The position numbers were made by a program, and so were the translations under genes. The notes under the pieces are model-generated. The model did not search any database. It had not been told where the DNA came from and saw nothing but the letters and a program-made list of their open reading frames with translations. From Pseudomonas sp. MYb185 (GTDB lineage: Bacteria; Pseudomonadota; Gammaproteobacteria; Pseudomonadales; Pseudomonadaceae), in assembly GCF_002979975.1 (NCBI RefSeq), contig NZ_PCQD01000007.1:186001-250000 (forward strand): a DNA stretch of 64,000 nucleotides. Direction: 5' to 3'. This document shows, in pieces, positions 27,151 through 37,210 of the stretch; the first letter of the stretch is position 1; every line of letters starts with the position of its first letter.

Positions 27151-27823
27151 GGGATAACTCCTGTGTCCGTTGCTGCTCCAGCCAGGGGCGCAGGGCAGCG
27201 GCGTTCTCGATACTGTAGTTGGCGTTCCATTGCTGCGGATCATCGCCCTCTGGCAGGTAGCCGTAAAGGGCGGCCACGGTGCGCATGCCGGCGGCGCGCC
27301 CAGCCTGGATATCGCGTAGATGATCACCGACGAAGACGCTGCGGGCGGGGTCGACACCGATCTCGGTGCAGGCCTTGAGCAACGGCTCGGGGTGCGGTTT
27401 GCCATGCTTGACCTGATCCGGGCAGACCAGGCTGGCGCAACGCCCGGCCAGGCCGGTGGCTTCCAGCAGCGGGATGCTGAAGCGGCTCAGCTTGTTGGTC
27501 ACCACGCCCCAGGGCAGGCCTTCGGCATCCAGCCAGTCGAGCAGCTCGGGAATGCCGGGGAACGGGCGGGTGTGCACGGCCAGCTGGCGCTGATAGCGTT
27601 CCAGGAAGTCATCGCGCAGTTCGCCGAACTTGTCATGCTCCGGGGTGATGGAAAAGGCCGCGCAGAGCATACCGGCGGAGCCGTCGGACACCGTGGAGCG
27701 GATCAGGTGCAGTGGTGAGTCGGCCAGCCCGCGATCCTGGCGCATGCTGTGGATGATCGCCAGGAAGTCATCGACCGTATCCAGCAGGGTGCCATCCAGA
27801 TCGAACAGTACACTGTCGAGCAT
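27143..27823 (-). CDS. mupP: N-acetylmuramic acid 6-phosphate phosphatase MupP
   Basis: A 226-residue HAD-superfamily phosphatase with nucleophile motif DLDGTLLDT, VVTNKLS, and KPHPEPLLKA...FVGDHLRDIQAGRAAGM. Generic annotation would be phosphoglycolyate phosphatase, but in Pseudomonas the gene between ubiG and yciK is MupP, which dephosphorylates MurNAc-6-P in the recycling route that confers intrinsic fosfomycin resistance. The start is at 27823 (MLDSVLFDLDGT). Confidence 0.85.
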   Translation of the reverse strand: MLDSVLFDLDGTLLDTVDDFLAIIHSMRQDRGLADSPLHLIRSTVSDGSAGMLCAAFSITPEHDKFGELRDDFLERYQRQLAVHTRPFPGIPELLDWLDAEGLPWGVVTNKLSRFSIPLLEATGLAGRCASLVCPDQVKHGKPHPEPLLKACTEIGVDPARSVFVGDHLRDIQAGRAAGMRTVAALYGYLPEGDDPQQWNANYSIENAAALRPWLEQQRTQELSHV

Positions 27824-27825
27824 GA

Positions 27826-28527
27826 TCAGTCTCCGCGCTGGCAGTGGACCATGTAGTTGACGTCCACGTCGGCGGCCAGCTTGTAGTGCCGCAGCAGCGG
27901 ATTGTAGGTCAGGCCGATGATGTCCTGCATGTCCAGCCTGGCTTCCCGTGACCATTTGCCCAGCTCGGCCGGGCGGATGAACTTGGCGTATTCATGGGTG
28001 CCACGCGGCAGCATGCGCAGCAGGTACTCGGCACCGACGATGGCGAAGGCGAAGGATTTCGGGTTGCGGTTGATGGTCGAGAAGAACACATGACCGCCGG
28101 GCTTGACCAGCGTGGCGCAGGCGCGGATCACCGAGGCCGGGTCGGGCACGTGCTCGAGCATCTCCATGCAGGTGACCACATCGAAGCGGCCGGGGTGCAG
28201 TTCGGCCATTTCCTCGGCGGTGCATTGCTGGTAGTCGACCTCGACGCCGGACTCCAGCTGGTGCAGCCGGGCCACCGCCAGGGGCGCCTCGCCCATGTCG
28301 ATGCCGGTGACCCGCGCTCCGCGTTGGGCCATGGCTTCGGCGAGAATGCCGCCGCCGCAGCCGACATCCAGCACTTCCTTGCCGGCCAGCGCCGCCTTGT
28401 CGTCAATCCAGTTGGTGCGCAGTGGATTGATTTCGTGCAGCGGCTTGAATTCGCTTTCGCGATCCCACCAGCGGCTGGCCAGAGCCTCGAATTTGGCGAC
28501 TTCCGCCCGATCGACGTTAAGCGTCAT
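27826..28527 (-). CDS. ubiG: Ubiquinone biosynthesis O-methyltransferase
   Basis: A 233-residue SAM methyltransferase acting twice in ubiquinone synthesis. SAM motif [15 protein letters not shown], then [15 protein letters not shown] and [11 protein letters not shown]; the N-terminus [22 protein letters not shown] is characteristic of UbiG. AAGGGGAT precedes the start at 28527. It overlaps the upstream MTA deaminase gene by 11 bases and is followed two bases later by mupP. Confidence 0.95.
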   Translation of the reverse strand: MTLNVDRAEVAKFEALASRWWDRESEFKPLHEINPLRTNWIDDKAALAGKEVLDVGCGGGILAEAMAQRGARVTGIDMGEAPLAVARLHQLESGVEVDYQQCTAEEMAELHPGRFDVVTCMEMLEHVPDPASVIRACATLVKPGGHVFFSTINRNPKSFAFAIVGAEYLLRMLPRGTHEYAKFIRPAELGKWSREARLDMQDIIGLTYNPLLRHYKLAADVDVNYMVHCQRGD

Positions 28528-29878
28528 GTTGATCCCCTTGTTGAATCTGCCTGGCCCATGCCTGGGCCCTGGCAATCAGTGTGTTCTGCTCGATACCGGT
28601 CAACTGCCGATCGCGCACGGCCTGCCGACCGGCGACCCAGACATCGGTCACCTGCGCCGCGGAGCAGGTATGGAGTAATTGGGATACCGGCTGGTAGACC
28701 GGCTGATGAGCGATGCCGGACAGGTCCACGGCTACCATGTCTGCAGCCTTGCCCGGCTCCAGTGAGCCGGTTTCCTCGCTCAGGCCCAATGCCCTGGCTC
28801 CGGCCAGTGTAGCCATGTACAGCGCGGCGTGCGCGTCCAGGGCAGTGGGTGTGCCGGATACCGCCTTGGCCAGCAGCGCGGCACTGCGCAGCTCTTCGAG
28901 CATGTCCAGATCATTGTTGCTGGCCGCACCATCGGTGCCCAGCGCCACGTTGATGCCGGCATCCAGCAGCCGCTGCACCGGGCAGAAGCCGCTGGCCAGT
29001 TTCATGTTGGACTGCGGGCAGTGAATGACCGAGACCTGGTGCTCGCTGAGCAACTGCAGATCCTGCTCATCGACCTGGGTCATGTGCACCGCCTGCAGCC
29101 GTGGGCCGAGCAGGCCCAGTTGGTGCAAACGCTGCAGCGGACGCTGGCCGGTCTGGCGCACGGCCTCGGCAACCTCTCCGGCGGTTTCGTGCAGGTGCAT
29201 CTGCACCGGCAGCTCCAGCTCGTCGCTCAGCGTGCGCACCTGGGCCAGTGTCGCGTCGCTGACGGTATAGGGCGCATGCGGGCCGAAGGCGAGGCTGATC
29301 AGGTTGTGATGGCGGTACTCGTCATGCAACTGCAGGCCGGTGGCGATGGCTTCGTCGCGATTGCGTGCACCGGGTATGGCATTGTCGATCAGCGGGAAGG
29401 CGATCTGCGCGCGAATGCCCAGTTCCTGCGCCACGCGGGCGGTAACCTGGGGGTAGAAATACATATCGGAAAAACAGGTGGTGCCGCCCAGCAGCATCTC
29501 CGCGATCGCCAGCTCGCTGCCGCACTGCACGAAGGCACCATTGACCCAGCGTGCTTCGGCCGGCCAGATATGCTGCTGCAGCCAGGTCATCAGCGGCAGG
29601 TCATCGGCCAGGCCGCGAAACAGCGTCATCGCCGCATGCCCGTGGGCATTGATCAGGCCGGGGATCAGCACGTGCTCAGGCAACTCGCGGCGTTCGCGCG
29701 CCTGTATCGTGGCGGTCGCGCTGAGTGGCACTATGGCTACGATGCGCCCCTGATGCACGGCCACTGCATGCTGCTCCAGCACCTGGCGTGCCGGCACCAC
29801 CGGTACTATCCAGCGGGGGATGACCAGCAGGTCCAGTTCGTCGGCGAGTGAATGCAGTGGCAAATCGTTCTGTCTCAT
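28517..29878 (-). CDS. mtaD: 5'-Methylthioadenosine/S-adenosylhomocysteine deaminase (TRZ/ATZ family)
   Basis: A 453-residue amidohydrolase. Metal ligands appear in [14 protein letters not shown] (HxH), MHLHETAGE and [15 protein letters not shown]. aeruginosa PA3170, at the same position, deaminates methylthioadenosine to methylthioinosine for methionine salvage. Here too it is divergent from an MtnA homologue. First gene of the unit mtaD-ubiG-mupP-yciK on the minus strand. Confidence 0.88.
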   Translation of the reverse strand: MRQNDLPLHSLADELDLLVIPRWIVPVVPARQVLEQHAVAVHQGRIVAIVPLSATATIQARERRELPEHVLIPGLINAHGHAAMTLFRGLADDLPLMTWLQQHIWPAEARWVNGAFVQCGSELAIAEMLLGGTTCFSDMYFYPQVTARVAQELGIRAQIAFPLIDNAIPGARNRDEAIATGLQLHDEYRHHNLISLAFGPHAPYTVSDATLAQVRTLSDELELPVQMHLHETAGEVAEAVRQTGQRPLQRLHQLGLLGPRLQAVHMTQVDEQDLQLLSEHQVSVIHCPQSNMKLASGFCPVQRLLDAGINVALGTDGAASNNDLDMLEELRSAALLAKAVSGTPTALDAHAALYMATLAGARALGLSEETGSLEPGKAADMVAVDLSGIAHQPVYQPVSQLLHTCSAAQVTDVWVAGRQAVRDRQLTGIEQNTLIARAQAWARQIQQGDQHDA

Positions 29879-29974
29879 GGCTGGCAGTATACCTGCTGGC
29901 CTTTGTTGCGGGCAGCGACATTCGTTCGCAGGTCAGCAGACAGGGTATAATGGCGTTTTCCGCTGGAGTCGTTC

Positions 29975-31003
29975 ATGCAGTTTCAATCCCAGGTCGCCGA
30001 ACAGAGCGGCGTGCAGGCCATGGAGTGGTGTGGTAGCCATCTTCGTATTCTTGATCAGCGCTACCTGCCCGGCCAGCAGGTCTGGGTCGAATGCAATGAT
30101 GCCGCCGAAGTGGCCGAGGCCATCGAGCTTGGTGTGGTCCGCGGCGCGGCGGCGGTGGGTATTGCCGCGGCCTATGGTATCGCTCTGGCCGCCCAGCGCA
30201 TCGGTCACACCGATGACTGGGCCGCAGCGCTGGAGATCGACTTCACTCGGCTCGGCCGCAGTCGCCCCTCGGCGGCCAACCTGGCCTGGGCGCTGCGCAT
30301 CATGCATGACCGGCTGCGCCGCCCCGGGGCGGACGTGCCGGAGCAGTTGGCCCAGGCGGCGATAAGCATCCAGATCAGCGATCTGGAAGCCAACCGGACC
30401 ATGGCACGGCTTGGCATGCAACTGATTCGTCGGCACCAGCGCCAGTCGCAGCGGCTGATGACGCTGGGCAACGCCGGTGCCCTCGCTGGCGGTGGCTACG
30501 GCAGTGCCCTGGGCGTGATCCGTGCGGCCCACGGTGCCGGGCTGGTGGAGCAGGTGTATGCCTGCGAAAGCCGGCCAGGGGATACTGGTGAGGTGACCGC
30601 ATGGGAGCTGGCGCAGGACCAGGTGCCGGTGATATCGCATGTCGACAGTGCGGCCGGGCAACTGATGAGATTGGACAATCCGAGCTGGGTGGTGGTGGGG
30701 GCCGAGCGCATCGCCGCCAACGGCGACGTCATCAACACTGTGGGTACCTACACGCTGGCGGTACTGGCCATGCATCACGGTCTGCGCTTCATGGTGGTGG
30801 CGTCCAGCTCGACCATCGACCTGACCCTGGAATCCGCCGATGAACTCGACCTCGCCAGCGAGGCGCTGGAGCAGGGCATGCAGCCGCTGCTGGATGTAAC
30901 CCCGGCAGATCTGATCGATGTGATCGTCACGGAAAAAGGTATCGTCGAGCGCCCGGATGAGAGCAGGATTGCCGATCTGCTGAGTCATCGGCGCCTGCAT
31001 TGA
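29975..31003 (+). CDS. mtnA: MtnA-like methylthioribose-1-phosphate isomerase homologue with altered active site
   Basis: A 342-residue eIF2B-like protein with the MtnA N-terminus (MEWCGSHLRILDQRYLP, RGAAAVGIAAAYGIALAA) and the WVVVGAERIAANGDVINTVGTY segment, which is where the family has GADRIAANGD. The catalytic Cys loop, normally THCNAGALAT, reads TLGNAGALAG here, so the Cys is Gly165; the acid Asp224 (VDSAAG) is kept, and the usual DETRP reads CESRP. Thus the fold is clear but classical isomerase activity is doubtful. It is divergent from mtaD and upstream of gyrA, exactly where P. aeruginosa has mtnA. Confidence 0.82.
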   Translation: MQFQSQVAEQSGVQAMEWCGSHLRILDQRYLPGQQVWVECNDAAEVAEAIELGVVRGAAAVGIAAAYGIALAAQRIGHTDDWAAALEIDFTRLGRSRPSAANLAWALRIMHDRLRRPGADVPEQLAQAAISIQISDLEANRTMARLGMQLIRRHQRQSQRLMTLGNAGALAGGGYGSALGVIRAAHGAGLVEQVYACESRPGDTGEVTAWELAQDQVPVISHVDSAAGQLMRLDNPSWVVVGAERIAANGDVINTVGTYTLAVLAMHHGLRFMVVASSSTIDLTLESADELDLASEALEQGMQPLLDVTPADLIDVIVTEKGIVERPDESRIADLLSHRRLH

Positions 31004-31185
31004 CATTCCACGGAGCCGCGGGTCTGTTGGAGTGTGAAACGCCCCACGGCATTGTCTTTCAACTCCCGTCGGGCCCCGCAGTGTGGTATCATTCGCGGCT
31101 TTGATCCGGTCCCGACAGGGCCTCGTTCCGCGTTGCATACGCATTGGCACCGTCAGGGCGCCAACAATAAAAGGAATGCCGTTTC

Positions 31186-33810
31186 ATGGGTGAACTGGCC
31201 AGAGAAATTCTTCCAGTCAATATCGAAGATGAGCTGAAGCAATCGTACCTTGACTACGCCATGAGCGTGATCGTCGGGCGGGCACTGCCTGACGTGCGCG
31301 ACGGCCTCAAGCCGGTGCACCGTCGGGTGCTGTTCGCCATGAGCGAACTGAACAACGACTGGAACAAACCGTACAAGAAGTCCGCCCGTGTGGTCGGTGA
31401 CGTGATCGGTAAATACCACCCCCACGGCGACTCGGCGGTGTACGACACCATCGTACGCATGGCCCAGCCATTCTCCCTGCGTTATCTGCTGGTCGATGGC
31501 CAGGGTAACTTCGGTTCGGTGGATGGTGACAGCGCAGCGGCCATGCGTTACACCGAAATCCGCATGACCAAGCTGGCCCATGAACTGCTGGCCGACCTGG
31601 ACAAGGAAACCGTGGACTGGGTGCCCAACTACGACGGCACCGAGCAGATCCCCGAAGTATTGCCGACCAAGGTGCCCAACCTGCTGGTCAACGGCTCCAG
31701 CGGTATTGCCGTGGGCATGGCGACCAATATTCCGCCGCATAACCTGACCGAGGTCATCAACGGCTGCCTGGCGGTGATCGCCGATCCGACCATCGGCATC
31801 GACGAACTGATGGAGTATATCCCCGGCCCCGATTTCCCCACCGCCGGCATCATCAATGGCCGGGCCGGTATCGTCGAAGCCTACAAGACCGGGCGTGGCC
31901 GCATCTATGTACGCGCCCGTTGCGAGATCGAGGACATCGACAAGGTCGGTGGCCGCCAGCAGATCATCATCAACGAACTGCCATACCAGGTGAACAAGGC
32001 CAAGCTCATCGAGCGCATCGCCGAGCTGGTCAAGGAGAAGAAGCTCGAGGGTATATCCGAGCTGCGTGACGAGTCCGACAAGGACGGCATGCGCGTGGTC
32101 ATCGAGCTGCGCCGTGGCGAGGTGGCCGAGGTCATCCTCAACAACCTGTATGCCCAGACCCAGATGCAGAACGTGTTCGGCATCAACGTGGTCGGTCTGC
32201 TGGATGGCCAGCCGCGGATTCTCAATCTCAAGGAACTGCTCGACGCCTTCATCCGTCACCGCCGCGAAGTGGTGACCCGGCGCACTGTGTACGAGCTGCG
32301 CAAGGCGCGCGAGCGTGGTCATATCCTCGAAGGCCAGGCAGTGGCGCTGTCCAACATCGACCCGGTCATCGCGCTGATCAAGGCCTCACCGTCCCCGGCT
32401 GAAGCCCGTGAACGCCTGCTGGCCGAAGCCTGGGAGCCGGGCGCGGTGATCGAGATGGTCGAGCGCGCCGGTGCCGACAGCTGCCGCCCGGATGAGCTGC
32501 CCGAGCAGTACGGTCTGCGTGATGGTCGCTACTATCTGTCGCCGGAGCAGGCCCAGGCCATCCTGGATCTGCGTCTGCACCGCCTGACCGGTCTGGAGCA
32601 TGAGAAGCTGCTCACCGAGTATCAGGAAATCCTCACCCAGATCGGCGAGCTGCTGCGCATCCTCAACAGCGAAGAGCGGTTGATGGAAGTGATCGTCGAA
32701 GAGCTGGAACACATCAAGACCAGCTTCGGCGACGAGCGTCGCACCGAAATCGTCGCCTCGCGCATGGATCTGAGCATCGCCGATCTGATCACCGAGGAAG
32801 ACCGCGTGGTGACCATTTCCCATGGCGGCTATGCCAAGAGCCAGCCGCTGTCCGACTACCACGCCCAGCGTCGTGGCGGGCGTGGCAAGGCAGCCACCGG
32901 CGTCAAGGACGAAGACTACGTATCGCACCTGCTGGTCGCCAACAGCCATACCACGCTGATGCTGTTCTCCAGCAAGGGCAAGGTCTACTGGCTGAAGACC
33001 TACGAGATTCCGGAGGCCTCGCGCACCGCCCGTGGCCGTCCGCTGGTCAACCTGTTGCCGCTGGATGAGGGTGAGTACATCACCACCATGCTGCCGGTGG
33101 AGGAGTACACCGAGGGCTGGTTCGTGTTCATGGCCACCGCCAACGGCACGGTGAAGAAGACCCCGCTGCCGCAGTTCAGTCGCCAGCGCACGGTCGGTCT
33201 GATCGCGCTGGACCTGGACGAGGGCGATACGCTGATCAGTGCCGCGCTGACCGACGGCAGCAAACAGGTCATGCTGTTCTCCGACGGTGGCAAGGTCACC
33301 CGTTTCGAGGAAACCGACGTGCGTGCCATGGGGCGTACTGCCCGTGGTGTACGGGGCATGCGTCTGGCCGAGGGCCAGCGCCTGGTGTCCATGCTGATTG
33401 CCGAGGAAGGGACGCAGATTCTCACTGCCTCCCAGCACGGCTACGGCAAGCGTACCCCGGTGGAGGATTTCCCGCAGTACAAGCGCGGTGGCCAGGGTGT
33501 CATCGCCATGGTCAGCAACGAGCGCAACGGCCCGCTGGTCGGCGCCGTGCAGGTGATCGACGGTGAGGAAATCATGCTGATCTCGGACCAGGGCACCCTG
33601 GTACGTACCCGGGTATCCGAGGTTTCCAGCCTGTCGCGTAATACCCAGGGCGTCACCCTGATCAAGCTGTCCAATGGTGAGAAGCTGGTTGGCCTGGAAC
33701 GGGTGCAGGAGCCTTCTGACGAGGAAGGCGAGGAAGACGCAGAAGAGTTTGGCGAGACCGATGCCGGCGTAGCTGAAGACAGCGCCGGAACCACTGACGA
33801 TCAGGAGTAG
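31186..33810 (+). CDS. gyrA: DNA gyrase subunit A
   Basis: An 874-residue type II topoisomerase subunit. Catalytic Tyr122 lies in AMRYTEIRM. The quinolone-resistance region reads [10 protein letters not shown] with Ser83 and Asp87, the unmutated (sensitive-type) residues; P. aeruginosa has Thr83. The GyrA box QRRGGRGK is near residue 563, and the C-terminal beta-pinwheel ends in an acidic tail ([15 protein letters not shown]). A 182-base leader contains TATCAT at 31087-31092 as a possible -10. Starts the gyrA-serC-pheA-hisC-tyrA/aroA-cmk-rpsA series. Confidence 0.98.
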   Translation: MGELAREILPVNIEDELKQSYLDYAMSVIVGRALPDVRDGLKPVHRRVLFAMSELNNDWNKPYKKSARVVGDVIGKYHPHGDSAVYDTIVRMAQPFSLRYLLVDGQGNFGSVDGDSAAAMRYTEIRMTKLAHELLADLDKETVDWVPNYDGTEQIPEVLPTKVPNLLVNGSSGIAVGMATNIPPHNLTEVINGCLAVIADPTIGIDELMEYIPGPDFPTAGIINGRAGIVEAYKTGRGRIYVRARCEIEDIDKVGGRQQIIINELPYQVNKAKLIERIAELVKEKKLEGISELRDESDKDGMRVVIELRRGEVAEVILNNLYAQTQMQNVFGINVVGLLDGQPRILNLKELLDAFIRHRREVVTRRTVYELRKARERGHILEGQAVALSNIDPVIALIKASPSPAEARERLLAEAWEPGAVIEMVERAGADSCRPDELPEQYGLRDGRYYLSPEQAQAILDLRLHRLTGLEHEKLLTEYQEILTQIGELLRILNSEERLMEVIVEELEHIKTSFGDERRTEIVASRMDLSIADLITEEDRVVTISHGGYAKSQPLSDYHAQRRGGRGKAATGVKDEDYVSHLLVANSHTTLMLFSSKGKVYWLKTYEIPEASRTARGRPLVNLLPLDEGEYITTMLPVEEYTEGWFVFMATANGTVKKTPLPQFSRQRTVGLIALDLDEGDTLISAALTDGSKQVMLFSDGGKVTRFEETDVRAMGRTARGVRGMRLAEGQRLVSMLIAEEGTQILTASQHGYGKRTPVEDFPQYKRGGQGVIAMVSNERNGPLVGAVQVIDGEEIMLISDQGTLVRTRVSEVSSLSRNTQGVTLIKLSNGEKLVGLERVQEPSDEEGEEDAEEFGETDAGVAEDSAGTTDDQE

Positions 33811-33818
33811 AGGCGAAG

Positions 33819-34904
33819 GTGAGCAAGCGACTGTTCAATTTCTGTGCGGGCCCGGCTGCGTTGCCGGAAGCGGTGCTGCAAACGGCCAGGGACGAGCTGA
33901 CGGACTGGCAGGGCAAGGGCCTGTCGGTCATGGAAATGAGTCACCGCAGCGATGAGTTTGTCGGTATTGCCGAGCAGGCCGAACAGGACCTGCGCGACTT
34001 GCTGACCATTCCCTCGGACTACAAGGTGCTGTTCCTGCAGGGCGGTGCCAGCCAGCAGTTCGCGCAGATTCCGCTGAACCTGATGGGGGAAGACGGCAGC
34101 GCGGACTATATCGACACCGGTATCTGGTCACGCAAGGCCATCGAAGAGGCGTCCCGTTACGGTCACGTCAACGTCGCCGCTTCGGCCAAGGGCTATGACT
34201 ACTTCGCCATTCCCGGTCAGAACGAGTGGCAGCTGTCGGACGATGCGGCCTATGTGCACTACACACCCAACGAAACCATTGGTGGTGTGGAGTTCAGCTG
34301 GATACCCGAGGTGGGTGACAAGCCGCTGGTGGCCGATGTGTCTTCCGACATCCTGTCGCGGCCGCTGGATGTGTCGCGCTTCGGTCTGCTCTACGCCGGT
34401 GCGCAGAAGAACATCGGCCCCAGCGGGCTGGTAGTGGTCATCGTCCGTGAGGACCTGCTGGGCAGGGCGCACAGCAAGTGCCCGACCATGCTCGACTACA
34501 ATGTCGCGGCGCAGAACGGTTCGATGTACAACACGCCGCCGACCTTCGCCTGGTATCTGTCGGGCCTGGTGTTCAAGTGGCTCAAGGAGCAGGGCGGCGT
34601 GGAAGGCATGGCGCGCATCAACGATGCCAAGCAGCGCAAGCTGTATGCGGCAATCGATGCCAGCGAGCTGTACAGCAACCCGATCAATATCGCCGACCGT
34701 TCGTGGATGAACGTGCCCTTCCGCCTGGCCGATGACCGCCTGGACAAGCCGTTCCTGGCTGGGGCCGAGCAGCGTGGCCTGCTGAACCTGAAGGGCCATC
34801 GTTCGGTCGGCGGCATGCGCGCCTCCATCTATAACGCAGTGCCGGAAGCGGCAGTGGATGCGCTGGTGGCCTACATGGCCGAATTCGAGAAACAGCACGG
34901 TTGA
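33819..34904 (+). CDS. serC: Phosphoserine aminotransferase
   Basis: A 361-residue PLP aminotransferase for serine and pyridoxine synthesis. The N-terminus [11 protein letters not shown] and PLP-Lys segment [15 protein letters not shown] are diagnostic. It starts with GTG at 33819, 8 bases after gyrA, with AGAGGCGA as ribosome site. Followed by pheA after 6 bases. Confidence 0.97.
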   Translation: MSKRLFNFCAGPAALPEAVLQTARDELTDWQGKGLSVMEMSHRSDEFVGIAEQAEQDLRDLLTIPSDYKVLFLQGGASQQFAQIPLNLMGEDGSADYIDTGIWSRKAIEEASRYGHVNVAASAKGYDYFAIPGQNEWQLSDDAAYVHYTPNETIGGVEFSWIPEVGDKPLVADVSSDILSRPLDVSRFGLLYAGAQKNIGPSGLVVVIVREDLLGRAHSKCPTMLDYNVAAQNGSMYNTPPTFAWYLSGLVFKWLKEQGGVEGMARINDAKQRKLYAAIDASELYSNPINIADRSWMNVPFRLADDRLDKPFLAGAEQRGLLNLKGHRSVGGMRASIYNAVPEAAVDALVAYMAEFEKQHG

Positions 34905-34910
34905 ACAATC

Positions 34911-36008
34911 ATGTCAGATGAAGCGCAACTCAAGGCCCTGCGCAACCGTATCGACTCGATCGACGAGCGGATACTGGAGCTGATCAGCGAGCGTGCCCGC
35001 TGTGCCCAGACGGTGGCCGAGGTCAAGCAGAAATCGCTGGTCGAAGGCGAGCAGGCGGTGTTCTACCGGCCTGAACGGGAAGCCTGGGTACTCAAGCACA
35101 TCATGGAGCTGAACAAGGGGCCGCTGGACAACGAAGAGGTGGCGCGGCTGTTCCGCGAGATCATGTCCGCCTGCCTGGCCCTGGAGGAGCCCGTACGGGT
35201 CGCCTATCTCGGGCCGGAAGGCACCTTCACCCAGGCGGCTGCGCTCAAGCACTTCGGGCATTCGGTGCACAGCGTGCCGATGGCGGCGATCGACGAGATC
35301 TTCCGTGAGGTCGCCGCCGGGGCGGTGCACTTCGGTGTGGTGCCGGTGGAGAACTCCACCGAAGGGGCGATCAACCACACGCTGGACAGCTTTCTCGAGC
35401 ATGATCTGGTGATCTGCGGCGAGGTCGAGCTGCGCATCCATCACCATCTGCTGGTCGGGGAGAACACCCGTACCGACAAGATTTCCCGAGTCTATTCCCA
35501 CGCCCAGTCGCTGGCCCAGTGCCGCAAGTGGCTGGATGCGCATTACCCGAACATCGAGCGGGTGGCGGTGGCGAGCAATGCTGACGCCGCGCGCCGGGTC
35601 AAGGGTGAGTGGAACTCGGCGGCGATCGCCGGGGACATGGCCTGCGAGCTGTATGGCCTGACCTGCATCGCCGAGAAGATCGAGGACCGCCCGGATAACT
35701 CCACGCGGTTCCTGATCATCGGCAATCAGGAAGTGCCGCCGACCAGTGATGACAAGACCTCCATCATTGTGTCGATGAGCAACCGCCCGGGTGCGCTGCA
35801 TCACCTGCTGCAGCCGTTCCATGACAATGGCGTGGACCTGACCCGCATCGAAACGCGCCCCTCGCGTAGTGGCAAGTGGACCTATGTATTCTTCATCGAT
35901 TTCTTCGGTCACCAGCATGATCCGTTGGTCAGGGATGCGCTGGAGAAGATCCGCGATGAGTCCGTAGGGCTGAAGATCCTTGGTTCCTACCCCAAGGCGG
36001 TACTTTAA
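34911..36008 (+). CDS. pheA: Bifunctional chorismate mutase/prephenate dehydratase
   Basis: A 365-residue P-protein for phenylalanine synthesis: AroQ chorismate mutase domain (about residues 1-90, LRNRIDSIDERILELISER), prephenate dehydratase domain (about 95-275, YLGPEGTFTQAA and the NSTRFLIIG motif) and an ACT regulatory domain (GALHHLLQPF and ESRP-equivalent ETRPSR). Feedback inhibition by phenylalanine is expected through the ACT domain. Confidence 0.97.
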   Translation: MSDEAQLKALRNRIDSIDERILELISERARCAQTVAEVKQKSLVEGEQAVFYRPEREAWVLKHIMELNKGPLDNEEVARLFREIMSACLALEEPVRVAYLGPEGTFTQAAALKHFGHSVHSVPMAAIDEIFREVAAGAVHFGVVPVENSTEGAINHTLDSFLEHDLVICGEVELRIHHHLLVGENTRTDKISRVYSHAQSLAQCRKWLDAHYPNIERVAVASNADAARRVKGEWNSAAIAGDMACELYGLTCIAEKIEDRPDNSTRFLIIGNQEVPPTSDDKTSIIVSMSNRPGALHHLLQPFHDNGVDLTRIETRPSRSGKWTYVFFIDFFGHQHDPLVRDALEKIRDESVGLKILGSYPKAVL

Positions 36009-36024
36009 CTGTAGCGACAGGCTG

Positions 36025-36080
36025 CAAGCGGCAAGCTGCAAGCGGTTCGGCAGATGGTGTTGCTTGTGGCTTGCCGCTTG
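36025..36080. repeat. Inverted repeat between pheA and hisC
   Basis: CAAGCGGCAAGC (36025-36036) and GCTTGCCGCTTG (36069-36080) are perfect 12-bp arms with a 32-base loop. The flanks repeat the same words (GCTGCAAGC, CTTGAAGCTTGAGG), typical of the CAAGC-type short repeats seen in many pseudomonad intergenic regions. There is no T-run, so it is more likely an mRNA structure or processing site than a strong terminator. Confidence 0.75.
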
Positions 36081-36097
36081 AAGCTTGAGGCTTTGTC

Positions 36098-37210
36098 ATG
36101 AGTTGCGATTTCCTCAGCCTGGCGCTGCCGGGTGTGCAGAAGCTGTCCCCCTACGTGCCCGGCAAGCCGGTGGAAGAACTGGCCCGGGAGTTCGGTCTCG
36201 ATCCCGCCGAGATCATCAAGCTGGCCAGCAATGAAAACCCCCTCGGTCCGGCGCCAATGGCGCTCAAGGCGATCCAGCAGGCGCTGCCGGAGCTGACCCG
36301 TTATCCCGATGGCAACGGTTTCGTCCTGAAGCAGGCATTGTCCCAACGGTTCGGTTTCGACCTGTCTATGATCACCCTCGGCAATGGCTCCAATGACGTC
36401 ATTGAGCTGATCGGTCGGGCCTTCGCCATGTCCGGTACCGAGGTGGTGTTCAGCCAGCACGCCTTCGCCGTCTACCCGATCGTCACCCAGGCGGTCGGCG
36501 CGACCGCCGTGCAGGTGCCGGCGCGCGACTGGGGCCATGATCTGGAAGCGATGGCCGCGGCGGTCACCCCGGCCACCCGCCTGGTGTTCATTGCCAACCC
36601 GAACAACCCGACCGGCACCTGGGTCGAGCGTGCCGAGTTCGAGGCGTTCATGGACAGGGTGCCGGAGCAGGTGCTGGTGGTGCTGGATGAGGCCTACACC
36701 GAATACGTGATGGCTGAGGACGTGCTCAACGGTTTCGATTACATCGACCGCTATCCCAACCTGATCGTCAGCCGTACCTTCTCCAAGGCCTACGGCCTGG
36801 CGGCGCTGCGGGTCGGTTACTGCATCAGCCATCCAGAGGTGGCCGATGTGCTCAACCGGGTGCGCCAACCGTTCAACGTCAATAGCCTGGCCATGGTGGC
36901 TGCGGTCGCCAGCCTGGAAGATGACGCCTATCTGGCGGAAAGCCGTCGGGCCAACCGCGAGGGCATGCTGCAGCTGGAGCAGGGCTTCCGTGAGCTGGGG
37001 CTGGAATGGATCGCCTCGCGGGGTAACTTCATTGCCGTGGACCTGGGTCGCGATGCTGGGCCGGTCTTTCAGGGCCTGCTGCGTGCCGGGGTTATCGTGC
37101 GGCCGGTAGCCGGCTACGAGATGCCCAACCACCTGCGGGTTTCCGTCGGCCTGCCGCAGGAGAACAAGCGTTTCCTCGAGGCATTGGCCGGAGTGTTGGC
37201 CGGTGAGTAG
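36098..37210 (+). CDS. hisC: Histidinol-phosphate / aromatic aminotransferase
   Basis: A 370-residue class I aminotransferase of the HisC family. PLP Lys230 in SRTFSKAYGLAALRVGY, and NPNNPTGTW and LDEAYTEY are conserved. In P. aeruginosa the gene at this place is hisC2, and its location between pheA and tyrA suggests it transaminates prephenate or aromatic keto acids as well as imidazoleacetol phosphate. It overlaps the next gene by 8 bases. Confidence 0.93.
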   Translation: MSCDFLSLALPGVQKLSPYVPGKPVEELAREFGLDPAEIIKLASNENPLGPAPMALKAIQQALPELTRYPDGNGFVLKQALSQRFGFDLSMITLGNGSNDVIELIGRAFAMSGTEVVFSQHAFAVYPIVTQAVGATAVQVPARDWGHDLEAMAAAVTPATRLVFIANPNNPTGTWVERAEFEAFMDRVPEQVLVVLDEAYTEYVMAEDVLNGFDYIDRYPNLIVSRTFSKAYGLAALRVGYCISHPEVADVLNRVRQPFNVNSLAMVAAVASLEDDAYLAESRRANREGMLQLEQGFRELGLEWIASRGNFIAVDLGRDAGPVFQGLLRAGVIVRPVAGYEMPNHLRVSVGLPQENKRFLEALAGVLAGE

